From Hallerella sp963656065 (GTDB taxonomy: Bacteria > Fibrobacterota > Fibrobacteria > Fibrobacterales > Fibrobacteraceae), in contig CAVKGV010000001.1 in the NCBI GenBank assembly GCA_963656065.1, positions 62,001 to 126,000 of the forward strand: a stretch of 64,000 bases of DNA, in the 5' to 3' direction. The notes below the pieces were generated by a model. That model searched no databases, had not been told where the DNA came from, and was given only the letters and a program-made list of their open reading frames with translations. The position numbers and the translations under genes were made by a program. The first letter of the stretch is position 1. Each line of letters starts with the position of its first letter. Positions 34,260 to 42,523 of the stretch are shown one piece after another.

Positions 34260-34730
34260 ATGCCCACTCCGATTTCACAAGAAGGTTTCGACAAGCTGAT
34301 GGAGGAATGGAAACGCCTCAAGTTCGTCGAACGACCCGAGATGCAGCGCCAGGTCGGCGCCGCCGCCGCCGAAGGAGACCGCTCCGAAAACGCCGCCTAC
34401 ACTTACGGCAAGATGCGTCTGCGGGATATCGACCGAAGGCTCCGCGCCCTTGACAAGATTCTCGACCACGCCAAGGTCGTGAGCACCGAAGCGCCCTCCG
34501 ACGGTTCCATCCGCTTTGGCGCGACCGTCACCCTCAAGGATTCCAAGACGAAGAAGACGAGAATCTATACGCTCGTCGGTGTCGAGGAAATCGATCCGCT
34601 CCAAGGCCGCATCAGCGTAAACTCTCCCGTGGGGACGGCTCTCATCGGAAAAAAGAAGGGCGACATCGTTCCCATCACCATTCCCCGCGGCATCGTAGAA
34701 TATTCCGTCATCGAGATTGCGTACAAATGA
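34260..34730 (+). CDS. greB: GreB-like transcription elongation factor
   Basis: The start at 34260 gives 156 residues. The N-terminal coiled coil contains EGDRSENAAYTYGKMRLRDIDRRLRALDKIL, in pattern closest to GreB ('SEN..Y.YGK.RLREIDRR'), where the acidic tip residues reach into the RNA polymerase secondary channel to rescue backtracked complexes. The C-terminal globular domain ends in GKKKGDIVPITIPRG. GreA/GreB separation is by sequence pattern only. It overlaps tatD by 4 nt (ATGA). A TATATT box 7 nt before the ATG and no Shine-Dalgarno sequence suggest a leaderless start. Confidence 0.82.
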   Translation: MPTPISQEGFDKLMEEWKRLKFVERPEMQRQVGAAAAEGDRSENAAYTYGKMRLRDIDRRLRALDKILDHAKVVSTEAPSDGSIRFGATVTLKDSKTKKTRIYTLVGVEEIDPLQGRISVNSPVGTALIGKKKGDIVPITIPRGIVEYSVIEIAYK

Positions 34731-35503
34731 ACTTTGTCGATTCGCACTGTCACATGGATTCGTTCGAAGAGCGGACGGGCATCGATTTTAAGAGCTGGTG
34801 GGAATCCGCGGACCCGAAGCCGGACGCGGTGATCCAGGTCGCCTGCGAAGAACCGACTTTCGCCTACACGAAAAAACTTTCCGACGAGTTTCCCCAGGTC
34901 TATGCGGCTTACGGCGTGCATCCGATCAATGCGGACGACTATTCCGAAGAGACGGAAAGGAAACTTTTGGAGCTTTGGAGCGAGCCGAAAACGGTGGGCA
35001 TCGGAGAAATCGGCTTCGATTACCATTACGAAGGCGCGTCTCACGAAAGGCAGACGGAAGTTTTCGCGCGACAGCTCGAAATCGGGAAGCCTTTTCACAA
35101 GACATTCGTCCTGCACTTGCGGGAAGCGGAAGCGGATTCGCTCGACGTTCTCCGTTCGACAAATTTAGAGGGGGCGACGCTCCATGTGCACAGCTGCACG
35201 GCCAGTGCGGACTTTGTCGATAACGTTCTCTCGCTTTCCGCAAACGTCTATGTCGGCTTTACCGGGATTCTCACATTCAAAAATGCGGAGAGCGTTCGCG
35301 AGGCGGCCGCCCGGGTCCCGCTCAAAAGGCTCCTGCTCGAAACGGACGCTCCCTACCTCGCCCCGGTTCCGTTCCGCGGAAAGGCTAGCCATGCCGGGAT
35401 GATTCCGCAAATCGGAGAGGTTCTCGCCCGGATAAAAGGCGTCCCGTTCGAAACCCTGATGGAAACGGTCCGAAAGAATACGCGGGATTGCTACGGGGTG
35501 TAG
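34727..35503 (+). CDS. tatD: TatD-family metal-dependent hydrolase (DNase)
   Basis: A 258-residue TIM-barrel enzyme of the TatD family. It has the metal site FVDSHCHMDSF at the N-terminus, a GIGEIGFDYHY motif with the catalytic Glu, AYGVHPIN, and the late ETDAPYLAPVPFRGK. Members cut single-stranded DNA or act in D-amino acid or RNA quality control. The start overlaps greB by 4 nt, so the two are translated together. The length is typical of the family. The stop overlaps the convergent 66-residue gene by 13 bp. Confidence 0.92.
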   Translation: MNFVDSHCHMDSFEERTGIDFKSWWESADPKPDAVIQVACEEPTFAYTKKLSDEFPQVYAAYGVHPINADDYSEETERKLLELWSEPKTVGIGEIGFDYHYEGASHERQTEVFARQLEIGKPFHKTFVLHLREAEADSLDVLRSTNLEGATLHVHSCTASADFVDNVLSLSANVYVGFTGILTFKNAESVREAAARVPLKRLLLETDAPYLAPVPFRGKASHAGMIPQIGEVLARIKGVPFETLMETVRKNTRDCYGV

Positions 35504-35691
35504 TACCAAAACAAGTCACGAATAAACCAAGACAAGTCATGAATAAAATCAGCAGAATACTCCAATGTACCACCGATGACTCCCCACCACAACAAAAACA
35601 AAACAATCCTAAGCAGGCCTCCAAGAACCCACATGATGAAAGAAATCGGATAAATAAACAACGCGCCTATTACAAAAATTTTATCTTTCAT
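35491..35691 (-). CDS. Small hydrophobic membrane protein
   Basis: A 66-residue protein that is almost entirely hydrophobic, with one or two membrane segments (about 6-26 and 28-42) and a C-terminal repeat of F-I-H/R-D-L plus tryptophan (FIHDLSWFIRDLFW). At the DNA level a 16-base direct repeat (acaagtcacgaataaa) with one change underlies this. It follows the next gene on the minus strand by 3 bp, so they form an operon. The region is clearly more AT-rich than its surroundings. No family is recognised. Confidence 0.5.
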   Translation of the reverse strand: MKDKIFVIGALFIYPISFIMWVLGGLLRIVLFLLWWGVIGGTLEYSADFIHDLSWFIRDLFWYYTP

Positions 35692-35694
35692 ATT

Positions 35695-36159
35695 TCAGCG
35701 ACCAACGACGGTTAATAATCCGGAAAAGAGATCAATCAAAAACATTAAAGTAAAAAACGTACCGGAAAAAATAATCGACATAAAAATAGCACTAATAAAA
35801 AATTGTAAAAAGAAAATGGGACCATTCGCCAAAAATTCAAATTTTCCCCCGAAATACGACCTCCATATTTTCAGAAAAAACTCATGAATATTATCAAAAA
35901 ATCTATCAAAAAAGCCGGTTTTCGATTTCTCATTACTTTCGTTATTTGAGGCACCTTGAGAATCTTTAGAAAACGAACAATGAGAATAGCTCATACCAGA
36001 CAAAGTAATAACAGGATACCTAGGAATCCGTGGATCATAGACGCAGACTTTTTCAAGATATTTTTTGTCTGGACTTCCATCAAACCAAACATACATCATT
36101 TGGGGTGGATTGAAAACGATTGTTTCTAAAACACAAAATTCATCCGGAATTTTTTCCAT
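35695..36159 (-). CDS. Hypothetical membrane protein in an AT-rich segment
   Basis: The ATG at 36159 is preceded by AGGA and gives 154 residues; a TTG start 24 bases upstream is an alternative. The first 80 residues are soluble, with a Tyr/Pro-rich segment (VFNPPQMMYVWFDG). The C-terminal third holds a strong hydrophobic stretch (about 115-150) that is probably one or two membrane helices. Codon use and base composition are much more AT-rich than the flanking genes, a sign of recent arrival. No family is recognised. It leads the two-gene operon with the 66-residue protein. Confidence 0.55.
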   Translation of the reverse strand: MEKIPDEFCVLETIVFNPPQMMYVWFDGSPDKKYLEKVCVYDPRIPRYPVITLSGMSYSHCSFSKDSQGASNNESNEKSKTGFFDRFFDNIHEFFLKIWRSYFGGKFEFLANGPIFFLQFFISAIFMSIIFSGTFFTLMFLIDLFSGLLTVVGR

Positions 36160-36220
36160 AAGCGTTCCTTTTCTGATTTTCAAAACAAAGTAAGAAAAAA
36201 AAAAGCTCCGTCAAGGCGCT

Positions 36221-36331
36221 ATGAAAACATCTTTCAAAAAGCCATTCAGCGGAAAAAGAGCCGCTTTCCGTCACCAACCCCGAAGCGTTTTTCTATTTTT
36301 GGGTCGCTTCAAAAATCGAGGTTTTCTATGA
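36221..36331 (+). CDS. Possible 36-residue upstream ORF coupled to leuB
   Basis: An ATG with AAGG four bases upstream opens a 36-codon frame (MKTSFKKPFSGKRAAF at its start) that ends in a TGA overlapping the leuB ATG (ATGA). It is basic (ten Lys or Arg) and has no run of leucine codons, so it is not a classical leu attenuator. It could be translated to couple leuB, or it may be chance. A small AGCGG/CCGCT hairpin lies inside it. Confidence 0.25.
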   Translation: MKTSFKKPFSGKRAAFRHQPRSVFLFLGRFKNRGFL

Positions 36332-37413
36332 GCAAGAATTACAAGATTGCCGTTCTCCCGGGCGACGGAATCGGACCGGAAGTCATGAAAGAGGCTGTGC
36401 GCGTTCTCGACGCCGTGGCGGAGAAGTTCGGTTTCTCGACCGAAAAGGAATGGGCGGACGTGGGCGGAATCGCGTACGACCACTTCCAGAACCCGCTGCC
36501 GGAAAGCACGCTCAAGACAGGCGAAGCCGCCGACGCGATTCTCTTCGGGTCGGTCGGAGGACCCAAGTGGGAATCCCTGCCGCCGAACCTCCAGCCGGAA
36601 CGCGGCGCCCTGCTCCCGCTCCGCAAGCACTTTAAGCTTTTCTGCAACCTCCGCCCGGCACGCGTGTACAAGGAACTCGCACCGGCCTGCCCGCTCCGCG
36701 CAGATATCGTCGGCGACGGATTCAACATCCTGACCGTCCGCGAACTGACGGGCGACGTCTATTTTGGACAGCCCAAGGGTCGCGAAGGCTCGGGCAAGGA
36801 CGAAATCGGCTTCGACACAATGAAGTACAGCCGCTACGAAGTGGAACGCATCGCGCGCTTTGCGTTCGAAGCGGCCCGCCTCCGCAAGAAGAAAGTGGCG
36901 AGCATCGACAAGGCAAACGTTCTCACGACAAGCGTTTTCTGGCGCGAAATCGTCAAGGAAATCGCCAAGGAATACCCGGATGTCGAACTCGAACATCTCT
37001 ACGTGGATAACGCCGCGATGCAGCTTCTCCGTCGTCCGCGCGAGTTCGACGTTCTCCTCTGCCCGAACCTCTTCGGCGACATTCTCACCGATGAATGCGC
37101 AATGCTCACCGGTTCCATGGGGCTTCTTCCGTCGGCGTCCATCGCGGAAGGCTCGTTCGGACTTTACGAACCTGCCGGCGGATCCGCTCCGGACATCGCG
37201 GGCAAGGGAATCGCAAACCCGCTAGCCCAGATTCTTTCCGTCGCGCTGATGCTCCGCTATTCCTTCAAGGAAGAGGAAGCGGCAAAGGCTATCGAAACCG
37301 CGGTCGAAAAGACGATCAGCGCAGGATTCCGCACCGGTGAAATTTGGAAGGAAGGCGATACCAAGGTCGGCACGACCGGCATGGGCGATGCGGTCCTTTC
37401 CTTTATCAAATAA
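36328..37413 (+). CDS. leuB: 3-isopropylmalate dehydrogenase
   Basis: LeuB oxidatively decarboxylates 3-isopropylmalate with NAD in leucine synthesis. The 361-residue protein has the N-terminal KIAVLPGDGIGPEVMKEA, substrate-site LLPLRKHF and the family signature around NLFGDILTDECAMLTGSMGLLPSA. The nucleotide loop EPAGGSAPDIAGKGIANP is also present. A GAGG site precedes the ATG. leuC and leuD are 18 kb upstream on the other strand. A possible 36-codon ORF overlaps its start. Confidence 0.97.
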   Translation: MSKNYKIAVLPGDGIGPEVMKEAVRVLDAVAEKFGFSTEKEWADVGGIAYDHFQNPLPESTLKTGEAADAILFGSVGGPKWESLPPNLQPERGALLPLRKHFKLFCNLRPARVYKELAPACPLRADIVGDGFNILTVRELTGDVYFGQPKGREGSGKDEIGFDTMKYSRYEVERIARFAFEAARLRKKKVASIDKANVLTTSVFWREIVKEIAKEYPDVELEHLYVDNAAMQLLRRPREFDVLLCPNLFGDILTDECAMLTGSMGLLPSASIAEGSFGLYEPAGGSAPDIAGKGIANPLAQILSVALMLRYSFKEEEAAKAIETAVEKTISAGFRTGEIWKEGDTKVGTTGMGDAVLSFIK

Positions 37414-37432
37414 GGCTCGGCATTCTCACGTG

Positions 37433-37461
37433 AAAAGCCCCGGATTTTTCCGAGGCTTTTT
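37433..37461 (+). terminator. Rho-independent terminator after leuB
   Basis: AAAAGCCCCGG pairs with CCGAGGCTTTTT (one mismatch) across a five-T loop, ending in a T run, 20 bp after the leuB stop. It may also serve the convergent lipoprotein gene. Confidence 0.8.
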
Positions 37462-37466
37462 GTGTT

Positions 37467-38501
37467 TTAAATGGGCAAAATTTCCATCAATCCTTGATAC
37501 AGCGGACGGAATAGGCGGGTGTGAAATTTTTTACACAAACGGTCTCTGCGGTGGCGGACTTTGCTTCGAACAGCAAAGAATGGTTTGCCCGCGATCCAAA
37601 AGCCTGCCGATTTTCCAACATCAGCAAGCGCATGATTCTCGAATTTTCCAGCGGGAAGCGCATTAAAACCGAATTCATCCAGGCCGTTTGCGCCTTCGTC
37701 CCAACCGGTTTGCGATTTAAGACTCAATCCGACGCTATCATCCCCGCTGCTCTTATCCACGTAATCTATCAAGACGTTCCATTCATCCGTAGTCGGCAAG
37801 TGCCAACCTCCGGGGCAAACGTTTTCCGACTCACGCTTTGTATAAAGCCTGCCAAATTTTGCACAACTGTCAAGGTCATTCATACAAGCTCCCAATTCAA
37901 ATCTCACATTTTCCGCCATCCAAGTCTGCGAGCCGATAACCGTAAACTTGTAAATGCGACTGTCGCGGGAATCGCAAAATTCCTTTGAAATGTCATAGGA
38001 CTTTCCGCCGCAGGAATAGAGGGAATCCTCGAAGCAGAAAGCTTTTTCTGGATCATAGGCGGAACCTCCACAAAACGCTTTATACCAAGTTATCGTATCC
38101 ACGTCGCAAATCTGCGAAACGGTTTCGCCATTGTCTATGAGCGAGCAGCCGTTACCGTTCGATCCGTTCACGATGACCCCGACAGAATCCTCACCGCAAA
38201 CAATCTTGTATCCCGAAGAATCTTCAAGCGGTTCGGCGATGCACGATGAGCCGTCCTTGCCCGTTGCCGAGACGTTTTTCCAGGCAAAATCCGCGCACAC
38301 GAAAACTGCGCCTTCCTTTGCGGCGAATTTCATCTCGCCCGAAATTTTATCGGAGCACTTTCCGAGCGAATCCGCGGATTCCACGACTTCGATCGCGGAT
38401 GATTTCGTCATCATGTTCGTCACCTTGGTGACATCGTCGCCACAGGCGGCAAGAAACATCGCTGTCAAAACGGCAAGCAGAGAAAATCTGGAACTTCTCA
38501 T
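37467..38501 (-). CDS. Fibrobacter major paralogous lipoprotein with a frameshifted C-terminus
   Basis: The 344-residue reading frame starts after a GGAG site with a lipoprotein signal (MFLAAC). It contains a cysteine-rich middle and the Fibrobacter domain from about residue 185 (YKFTVIGSQTWMAENVRF, then CPGGWHLPTTDEW and FNALPAGKFE). After GFWIAG the frame reads into KPFFAVRSKV and 36 more residues with no domain likeness. In the frame reached by dropping one G near 37588-37592, the sequence instead continues NHSLLFEAKS and ends YSVRCIKD, the canonical domain end, with a stop at 37487. So a one-base insertion, real or from sequencing, has broken the last 35 residues. Confidence 0.78.
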   Translation of the reverse strand: MRSSRFSLLAVLTAMFLAACGDDVTKVTNMMTKSSAIEVVESADSLGKCSDKISGEMKFAAKEGAVFVCADFAWKNVSATGKDGSSCIAEPLEDSSGYKIVCGEDSVGVIVNGSNGNGCSLIDNGETVSQICDVDTITWYKAFCGGSAYDPEKAFCFEDSLYSCGGKSYDISKEFCDSRDSRIYKFTVIGSQTWMAENVRFELGACMNDLDSCAKFGRLYTKRESENVCPGGWHLPTTDEWNVLIDYVDKSSGDDSVGLSLKSQTGWDEGANGLDEFGFNALPAGKFENHALADVGKSAGFWIAGKPFFAVRSKVRHRRDRLCKKFHTRLFRPLYQGLMEILPI

Positions 38502-38660
38502 CAGCGATTCTCCTTCTGGGTGTAATTTAGAGGCTTCTAGGTTCGCTTTGCCAATCTTTTACACTTAATACAAGTTTTTCAGTCACAGATTCAAAGTTTT
38601 TCTTTTGGATTCATTGGATTTTGCAAACAGTCTTACTCTGCGCGCCCGATTTTCAATATC

Positions 38661-38666
38661 TATATT
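38661..38666 (+). promoter_or_regulatory. Candidate -10 box of a leaderless alr transcript
   Basis: TATATT ends 6 nt before the alr ATG, and no Shine-Dalgarno sequence is present. If this is the -10 element, transcription would begin at or next to the start codon. No -35 match is evident at 17 bp. Confidence 0.4.
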
Positions 38667-38672
38667 TCTATC

Positions 38673-39929
38673 ATGAATTTGCCATCCTTCCCTCCCGATT
38701 TGAAGAACATCACGCGCCCGAACTGGATTGAAATCAACCTGGACGCTCTCGCAAGCAACATCCAGTTTGTCCGCAAGTCCATCCCCAAGCATACGAAGAT
38801 TCTCCTGCCAGTCAAGGCCGACAGCTACGGGCACGGCTCGCTCGCCTGCTCGTTCGCCGCCAAATACAGCGGAGCGGATTTTTTAGGCGTGGCGCACCTT
38901 TCGGAAGGAATGCTTTTGCGGCAATACGGCATGGACCTAGACATTCTCGTTCTCGGGCCCTGCATCCCGGCGGATTTTTCCTATCTCGTGGAATTCGGTC
39001 TGACGTCCGCCCTTTCGGACGTAAAAACCGCCGTAGCCTTTGACAAGTTTTTGGAAGAAAACGGGCTTTCCGCAAAGGCGCACCTTGCCATCAACACGGG
39101 GATGCACCGCTACGGAGTCCGCTTTGACGATTTTGACGCTATCCGACAAATCCTATCGCTGAAGCATCTCGATGTCGAAGGGATGTTTACGCACCTGGCG
39201 ACAGCGGACATGTTCGACCAGGCGTCCAATGCCAGCACGCAACGTCAAATCGACCGTTTTTCCAACCTGGTGGAACTTCTCGCCAACGAAGGAATCCGCC
39301 CGAAAATCTGCCACTGTTCAAGCTCCGCGGGGACGCTCAGACATCCCGAAAGCCATTTCGACATGGTACGCCCGGGACTGGTCCTTTACGGCTACAACCC
39401 GATGGGCGCGACGCCGCCTGAAGGTTTTGAATACCCGGAACTGAAACCGGTGATGACGATTAAATCCACCATCCGCACAATCCACGAAGTTCCCACGGGA
39501 GAAGCGGTTTCCTACGGGCAATACTGGGTCGCCCAGCAGCCGACAAAAGTGGCGACGATTGCGATAGGCTACGGAGACGGATATCTCCGCGGCGAATACA
39601 ACAACGGCTACGTACTCATCCGGAATCAACTCTGCCCGATTCTCGGACGCGTGTGCATGGACGCGACAATGGTCGATGTGAGCCGCATCCCGGACGTTCA
39701 AATCGGCGAAACCGTCGAAGTCGTCAATGGCGGAGCCGATCCCCGCATTTCCATGGAATCCGTCGCCGAGGCGCACCATACGATTCCCTATGAAATCACA
39801 AGCCGAGTCGCGCGCCGTCTCTATCGCAAATACATCTGGAAAAATCGGCTTATCCGCTGGGACGACCTCAAAGAAGAGTTTCACATTCCCCCGTTTTCCC
39901 AGTATCCGTTTCGCACGAATACGCCATAG
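38673..39929 (+). CDS. alr: Alanine racemase
   Basis: Alr interconverts L- and D-alanine with PLP to supply peptidoglycan precursors. The Schiff-base Lys48 is in LLPVKADSYGHGSLA, and the second catalytic region is AIGYGDGYLRGEYNNGY with the downstream CMDATMVDVS. The N-terminal TIM-barrel and C-terminal beta domain together make 418 residues, somewhat longer than the usual 360-380 because of a C-terminal extension after RLYRKYIWKN. The nuclease-like gene follows 9 bp later. No Shine-Dalgarno sequence is seen. Confidence 0.95.
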   Translation: MNLPSFPPDLKNITRPNWIEINLDALASNIQFVRKSIPKHTKILLPVKADSYGHGSLACSFAAKYSGADFLGVAHLSEGMLLRQYGMDLDILVLGPCIPADFSYLVEFGLTSALSDVKTAVAFDKFLEENGLSAKAHLAINTGMHRYGVRFDDFDAIRQILSLKHLDVEGMFTHLATADMFDQASNASTQRQIDRFSNLVELLANEGIRPKICHCSSSAGTLRHPESHFDMVRPGLVLYGYNPMGATPPEGFEYPELKPVMTIKSTIRTIHEVPTGEAVSYGQYWVAQQPTKVATIAIGYGDGYLRGEYNNGYVLIRNQLCPILGRVCMDATMVDVSRIPDVQIGETVEVVNGGADPRISMESVAEAHHTIPYEITSRVARRLYRKYIWKNRLIRWDDLKEEFHIPPFSQYPFRTNTP

Positions 39930-39938
39930 CCTTGACCG

Positions 39939-40376
39939 ATGGAAAACATCTTTGATCCGTCCAGAAAAAAGTTTGTCTCCCTGACACCGGAAGAAGCCGT
40001 GCGGCAACGCGTAGTCCAATGGCTCACCGAAGCGCTTTCCGTTCCCCTGCATCTCGTCGAGACGGAATTCGCCCTGAAAAACATCGCACCGGGAAATTCG
40101 GATCGGGTGGACATCCTGGTCCACGACTTTCGCGAAGGAAACAGCGTAAAAAGGCCGTGGCTGCTCGTCGAATGCAAACGCCCGGGAGCGGATTCCCCGG
40201 TGGCGCTGCAGGCCCAGGTGAACAAATACCTGAAAGTTCTCACGCCGAAATTCATCATGCTTTCGCTCGGAGATTCCAACTTTTTCCTGGAGCTAGATTC
40301 CGGAAGCAATTCCTATCGGCAGATTCCGACGCTTCCCGAATATCCGCGACTCGACCATTCCCCGACAACCCCATGA
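39939..40376 (+). CDS. HsdR N-terminal-type (PD-(D/E)XK) nuclease-fold protein
   Basis: A 145-residue protein with the pattern of the type I restriction enzyme R-subunit N-terminal domain. DRVDILVHDF is followed by PWLLVECKRPGAD, giving the D..(E)xK residues of the PD-(D/E)XK fold. A helix with ALQAQVNKYLKVL follows. It stands alone without a helicase domain or methylase, so it is not a complete restriction enzyme. Such small proteins are common in Bacteroidetes-like genomes and their role is not known. It lies 9 bp after alr. Confidence 0.75.
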   Translation: MENIFDPSRKKFVSLTPEEAVRQRVVQWLTEALSVPLHLVETEFALKNIAPGNSDRVDILVHDFREGNSVKRPWLLVECKRPGADSPVALQAQVNKYLKVLTPKFIMLSLGDSNFFLELDSGSNSYRQIPTLPEYPRLDHSPTTP

Positions 40377-40506
40377 TCCTCGTTTCCGTATCGCTAACCG
40401 CAATCCAATTCTAGCTCGTAAATTTTGTGTAAATCACTAAACATCCGGCGCAAACTTTTTAAATTTGCCGATTGAAACAGAAGCATTCATTTTACGGAGA
40501 TTAAAA

Positions 40507-41613
40507 ATGGATCCTTTGCCTCCGAGCGGAGAGAACTTTGACCTAGACATCCGCAACGTTTACAAGAGTTTCGGCAAGAAATCCGTGCTCAAAGGAATAA
40601 ACGTATTTATCCGCGACGGCGAATTTGTCACTTTGCTCGGGCCTTCGGGCTGCGGCAAGACGACGCTCCTCCGCATCATCGGCGGATTCGAAAAGGCGGA
40701 CAGTGGCGAAATCGTCTTGAGCGGAAAAATCATATCCAACAAATCTCCCGCGAAGCGGCCCATCAACACGGTCTTCCAGAATTATGCGCTGTTCCCGCAC
40801 CTGAATATTTTTAACAACATTGCGTTCGGGCTCAAAAGCCAAAAGATTCCGAAAGAAGAAATCGAACGGCGCGTAAACGAGATGATGAAAATCGTGAACA
40901 TCTCGGATCTTGCGAAAGAAATGCCGGCGACTCTTTCCGGCGGACAGAAACAGCGGGTCGCCCTTGCACGGGCGCTTGTAAACAAGCCGGACATTCTGCT
41001 TCTCGACGAACCGCTTTCCGCACTCGACGCAAGCCTCCGCAAAAAATTGCAGGTGGAACTTCGCGAACTCCAGCGGAAAACCGATACGACATTCATCCTC
41101 GTCACGCACGACCAGGACGAAGCGATTGCCGTAAGCGACCGAATCCTCGTCATGTATAACGGACAAATCGTGCAGGACGGAAATCCGGAAGACGTCTATG
41201 AACATCCGGTGAACCGTTTCGTCGCGACATTCATCGGCGAAGCGAACATTCTCGAATGCGACCGCGTCTCGGAAAAACTCGCCCGGACGAATTTCGGGGA
41301 ACTTGTCCTGGAAAAGGATCCGGCCTGGATTCCCGACGGAAACGGCAAGGCCCACGGAGGAATCGCCATCCGCATGGAAGACATCCACGTCTGCACACCC
41401 GGGGAAAATTTTCCGGACAATGTTTTTCCGGCGAAGATTCTCGAACGGATTTTCCGTGGCGACTACTGGGAACTCATCGCGGAACTCCCGGGCAAGGGCG
41501 CAAGCGAAAGCCTCAAGCTCCGCGTGATGACCGACCCGGACGAGATCTACGACCCGGGCGACGAAGTAAAGCTCTACATGGAGCCGCAATACCTGCAAGT
41601 TCTGAGCGACTAG
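40507..41613 (+). CDS. potA: Spermidine/putrescine ABC transporter ATP-binding protein
   Basis: The start at 40507 follows GGAG and gives 368 residues. Motifs are Walker A LLGPSGCGKTTLLR, Q-loop VFQNYALFPHLN, signature LSGGQKQRVALARAL, Walker B LLLDEPLSALDASL and H-loop THDQDEA. The C-terminal TOBE domain (about 290-368) regulates the transporter. It forms the ATPase of a complete potABCD importer for polyamines. The next gene begins 4 bp later. The polyamine assignment rests on the whole operon, including the binding protein. Confidence 0.92.
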   Translation: MDPLPPSGENFDLDIRNVYKSFGKKSVLKGINVFIRDGEFVTLLGPSGCGKTTLLRIIGGFEKADSGEIVLSGKIISNKSPAKRPINTVFQNYALFPHLNIFNNIAFGLKSQKIPKEEIERRVNEMMKIVNISDLAKEMPATLSGGQKQRVALARALVNKPDILLLDEPLSALDASLRKKLQVELRELQRKTDTTFILVTHDQDEAIAVSDRILVMYNGQIVQDGNPEDVYEHPVNRFVATFIGEANILECDRVSEKLARTNFGELVLEKDPAWIPDGNGKAHGGIAIRMEDIHVCTPGENFPDNVFPAKILERIFRGDYWELIAELPGKGASESLKLRVMTDPDEIYDPGDEVKLYMEPQYLQVLSD

Positions 41614-41617
41614 CCCT

Positions 41618-42523
41618 ATGATGCACACTACCGAAGTCTTTGAAGGCAAGCTCACCACTCGCGCCCACATGCAAAAGACGGGCGCACTGCTCACCGGACC
41701 GGGCATCCTCTGGCTCCTAGTCTTTCTCCTGATTCCGACAGGATTTCTCCTTGTCCTCGCCTTCGCGAACCGGGGCGCCTACGGAAGCATCGACTGGACA
41801 TTCTCACTCACGAACCTCAAGCGGCTTCTCGGTTTCAGCTCGTTCGGCTGGTCGCCGGACAACCTGCTTATCCTGTGGCGGAGCGTCAAAATCGCCGTTT
41901 TCACCACGATTCTCTGTATCGCCATCGGGCTTCCCATGGCTTTCTGGATAGCGAACCACGATAGGTCTATGCGAAAGTTCCTCTTTGCGCTTATCATGGT
42001 TCCCAGCTGCACGAACCTCGTCATCCGAACCGCCGCCTGGATGATTCTGCTCGGACCGGACATGTTCCCCGCCAAGGTGGCGAGCTTTCTCGGCATCATC
42101 GCCGAGGGGAAGTCCCTCTACCCGGGAAGCTTCGCCGTCTATATCGGCATGGTCAGCTCCATGCTCCCGTTTGCCGTGTTACCTCTCTACACGAGCGTCG
42201 AACGCCTTGACTGGGGAATCGTCGAAGCGTCCCGCGACCTCTATGCGGGTCCCGTTCGCACGTTCTATCACGGGATTCTCTCGCAGATGAAGCCCGGAAT
42301 CATCGCGAGCGTCATCCTTACGCTTGTCCCGAGCCTCGGGATGTATGTCATCAGCGACCTTTTAGGCGCGGGAAAGTATATGCTCATCGGCAACCTGATC
42401 CAGCAGCAGTTCGGCTCCGCAAGCGACTGGCCGTTCGGCGCAATGCTCGGCATCGTCCTCATCCTTTCGAGCGTCATCAGCCTTGTCATCTTCCAACGGA
42501 CCGGAGGAAAGAACTTTGTCTAA
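41618..42523 (+). CDS. potB: Spermidine/putrescine ABC transporter permease PotB
   Basis: A 301-residue inner-membrane protein with six hydrophobic segments. The cytoplasmic EAA-type loop is EASRDLYAGPVRTFYHGILSQ in pattern, with the conserved G after nine residues. The N-terminal LLTGPGILWLLVFLLIPTG segment is typical of PotB. It pairs with PotC to form the channel. It starts 4 bp after potA; an alternative ATG is one codon later. Its 3' end carries the GGAGG ribosome site of potC. Confidence 0.92.
   Translation: MMHTTEVFEGKLTTRAHMQKTGALLTGPGILWLLVFLLIPTGFLLVLAFANRGAYGSIDWTFSLTNLKRLLGFSSFGWSPDNLLILWRSVKIAVFTTILCIAIGLPMAFWIANHDRSMRKFLFALIMVPSCTNLVIRTAAWMILLGPDMFPAKVASFLGIIAEGKSLYPGSFAVYIGMVSSMLPFAVLPLYTSVERLDWGIVEASRDLYAGPVRTFYHGILSQMKPGIIASVILTLVPSLGMYVISDLLGAGKYMLIGNLIQQQFGSASDWPFGAMLGIVLILSSVISLVIFQRTGGKNFV

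Noticed and set aside
39939..40376. A complete type I restriction system
   Set aside because: Only an isolated HsdR N-terminal-type domain is present; there are no helicase, HsdM or HsdS genes nearby.
40543..41706. A 387-codon open frame antisense to potA
   Set aside because: potA has all ABC ATPase motifs; the reverse frame has none and no ribosome site.
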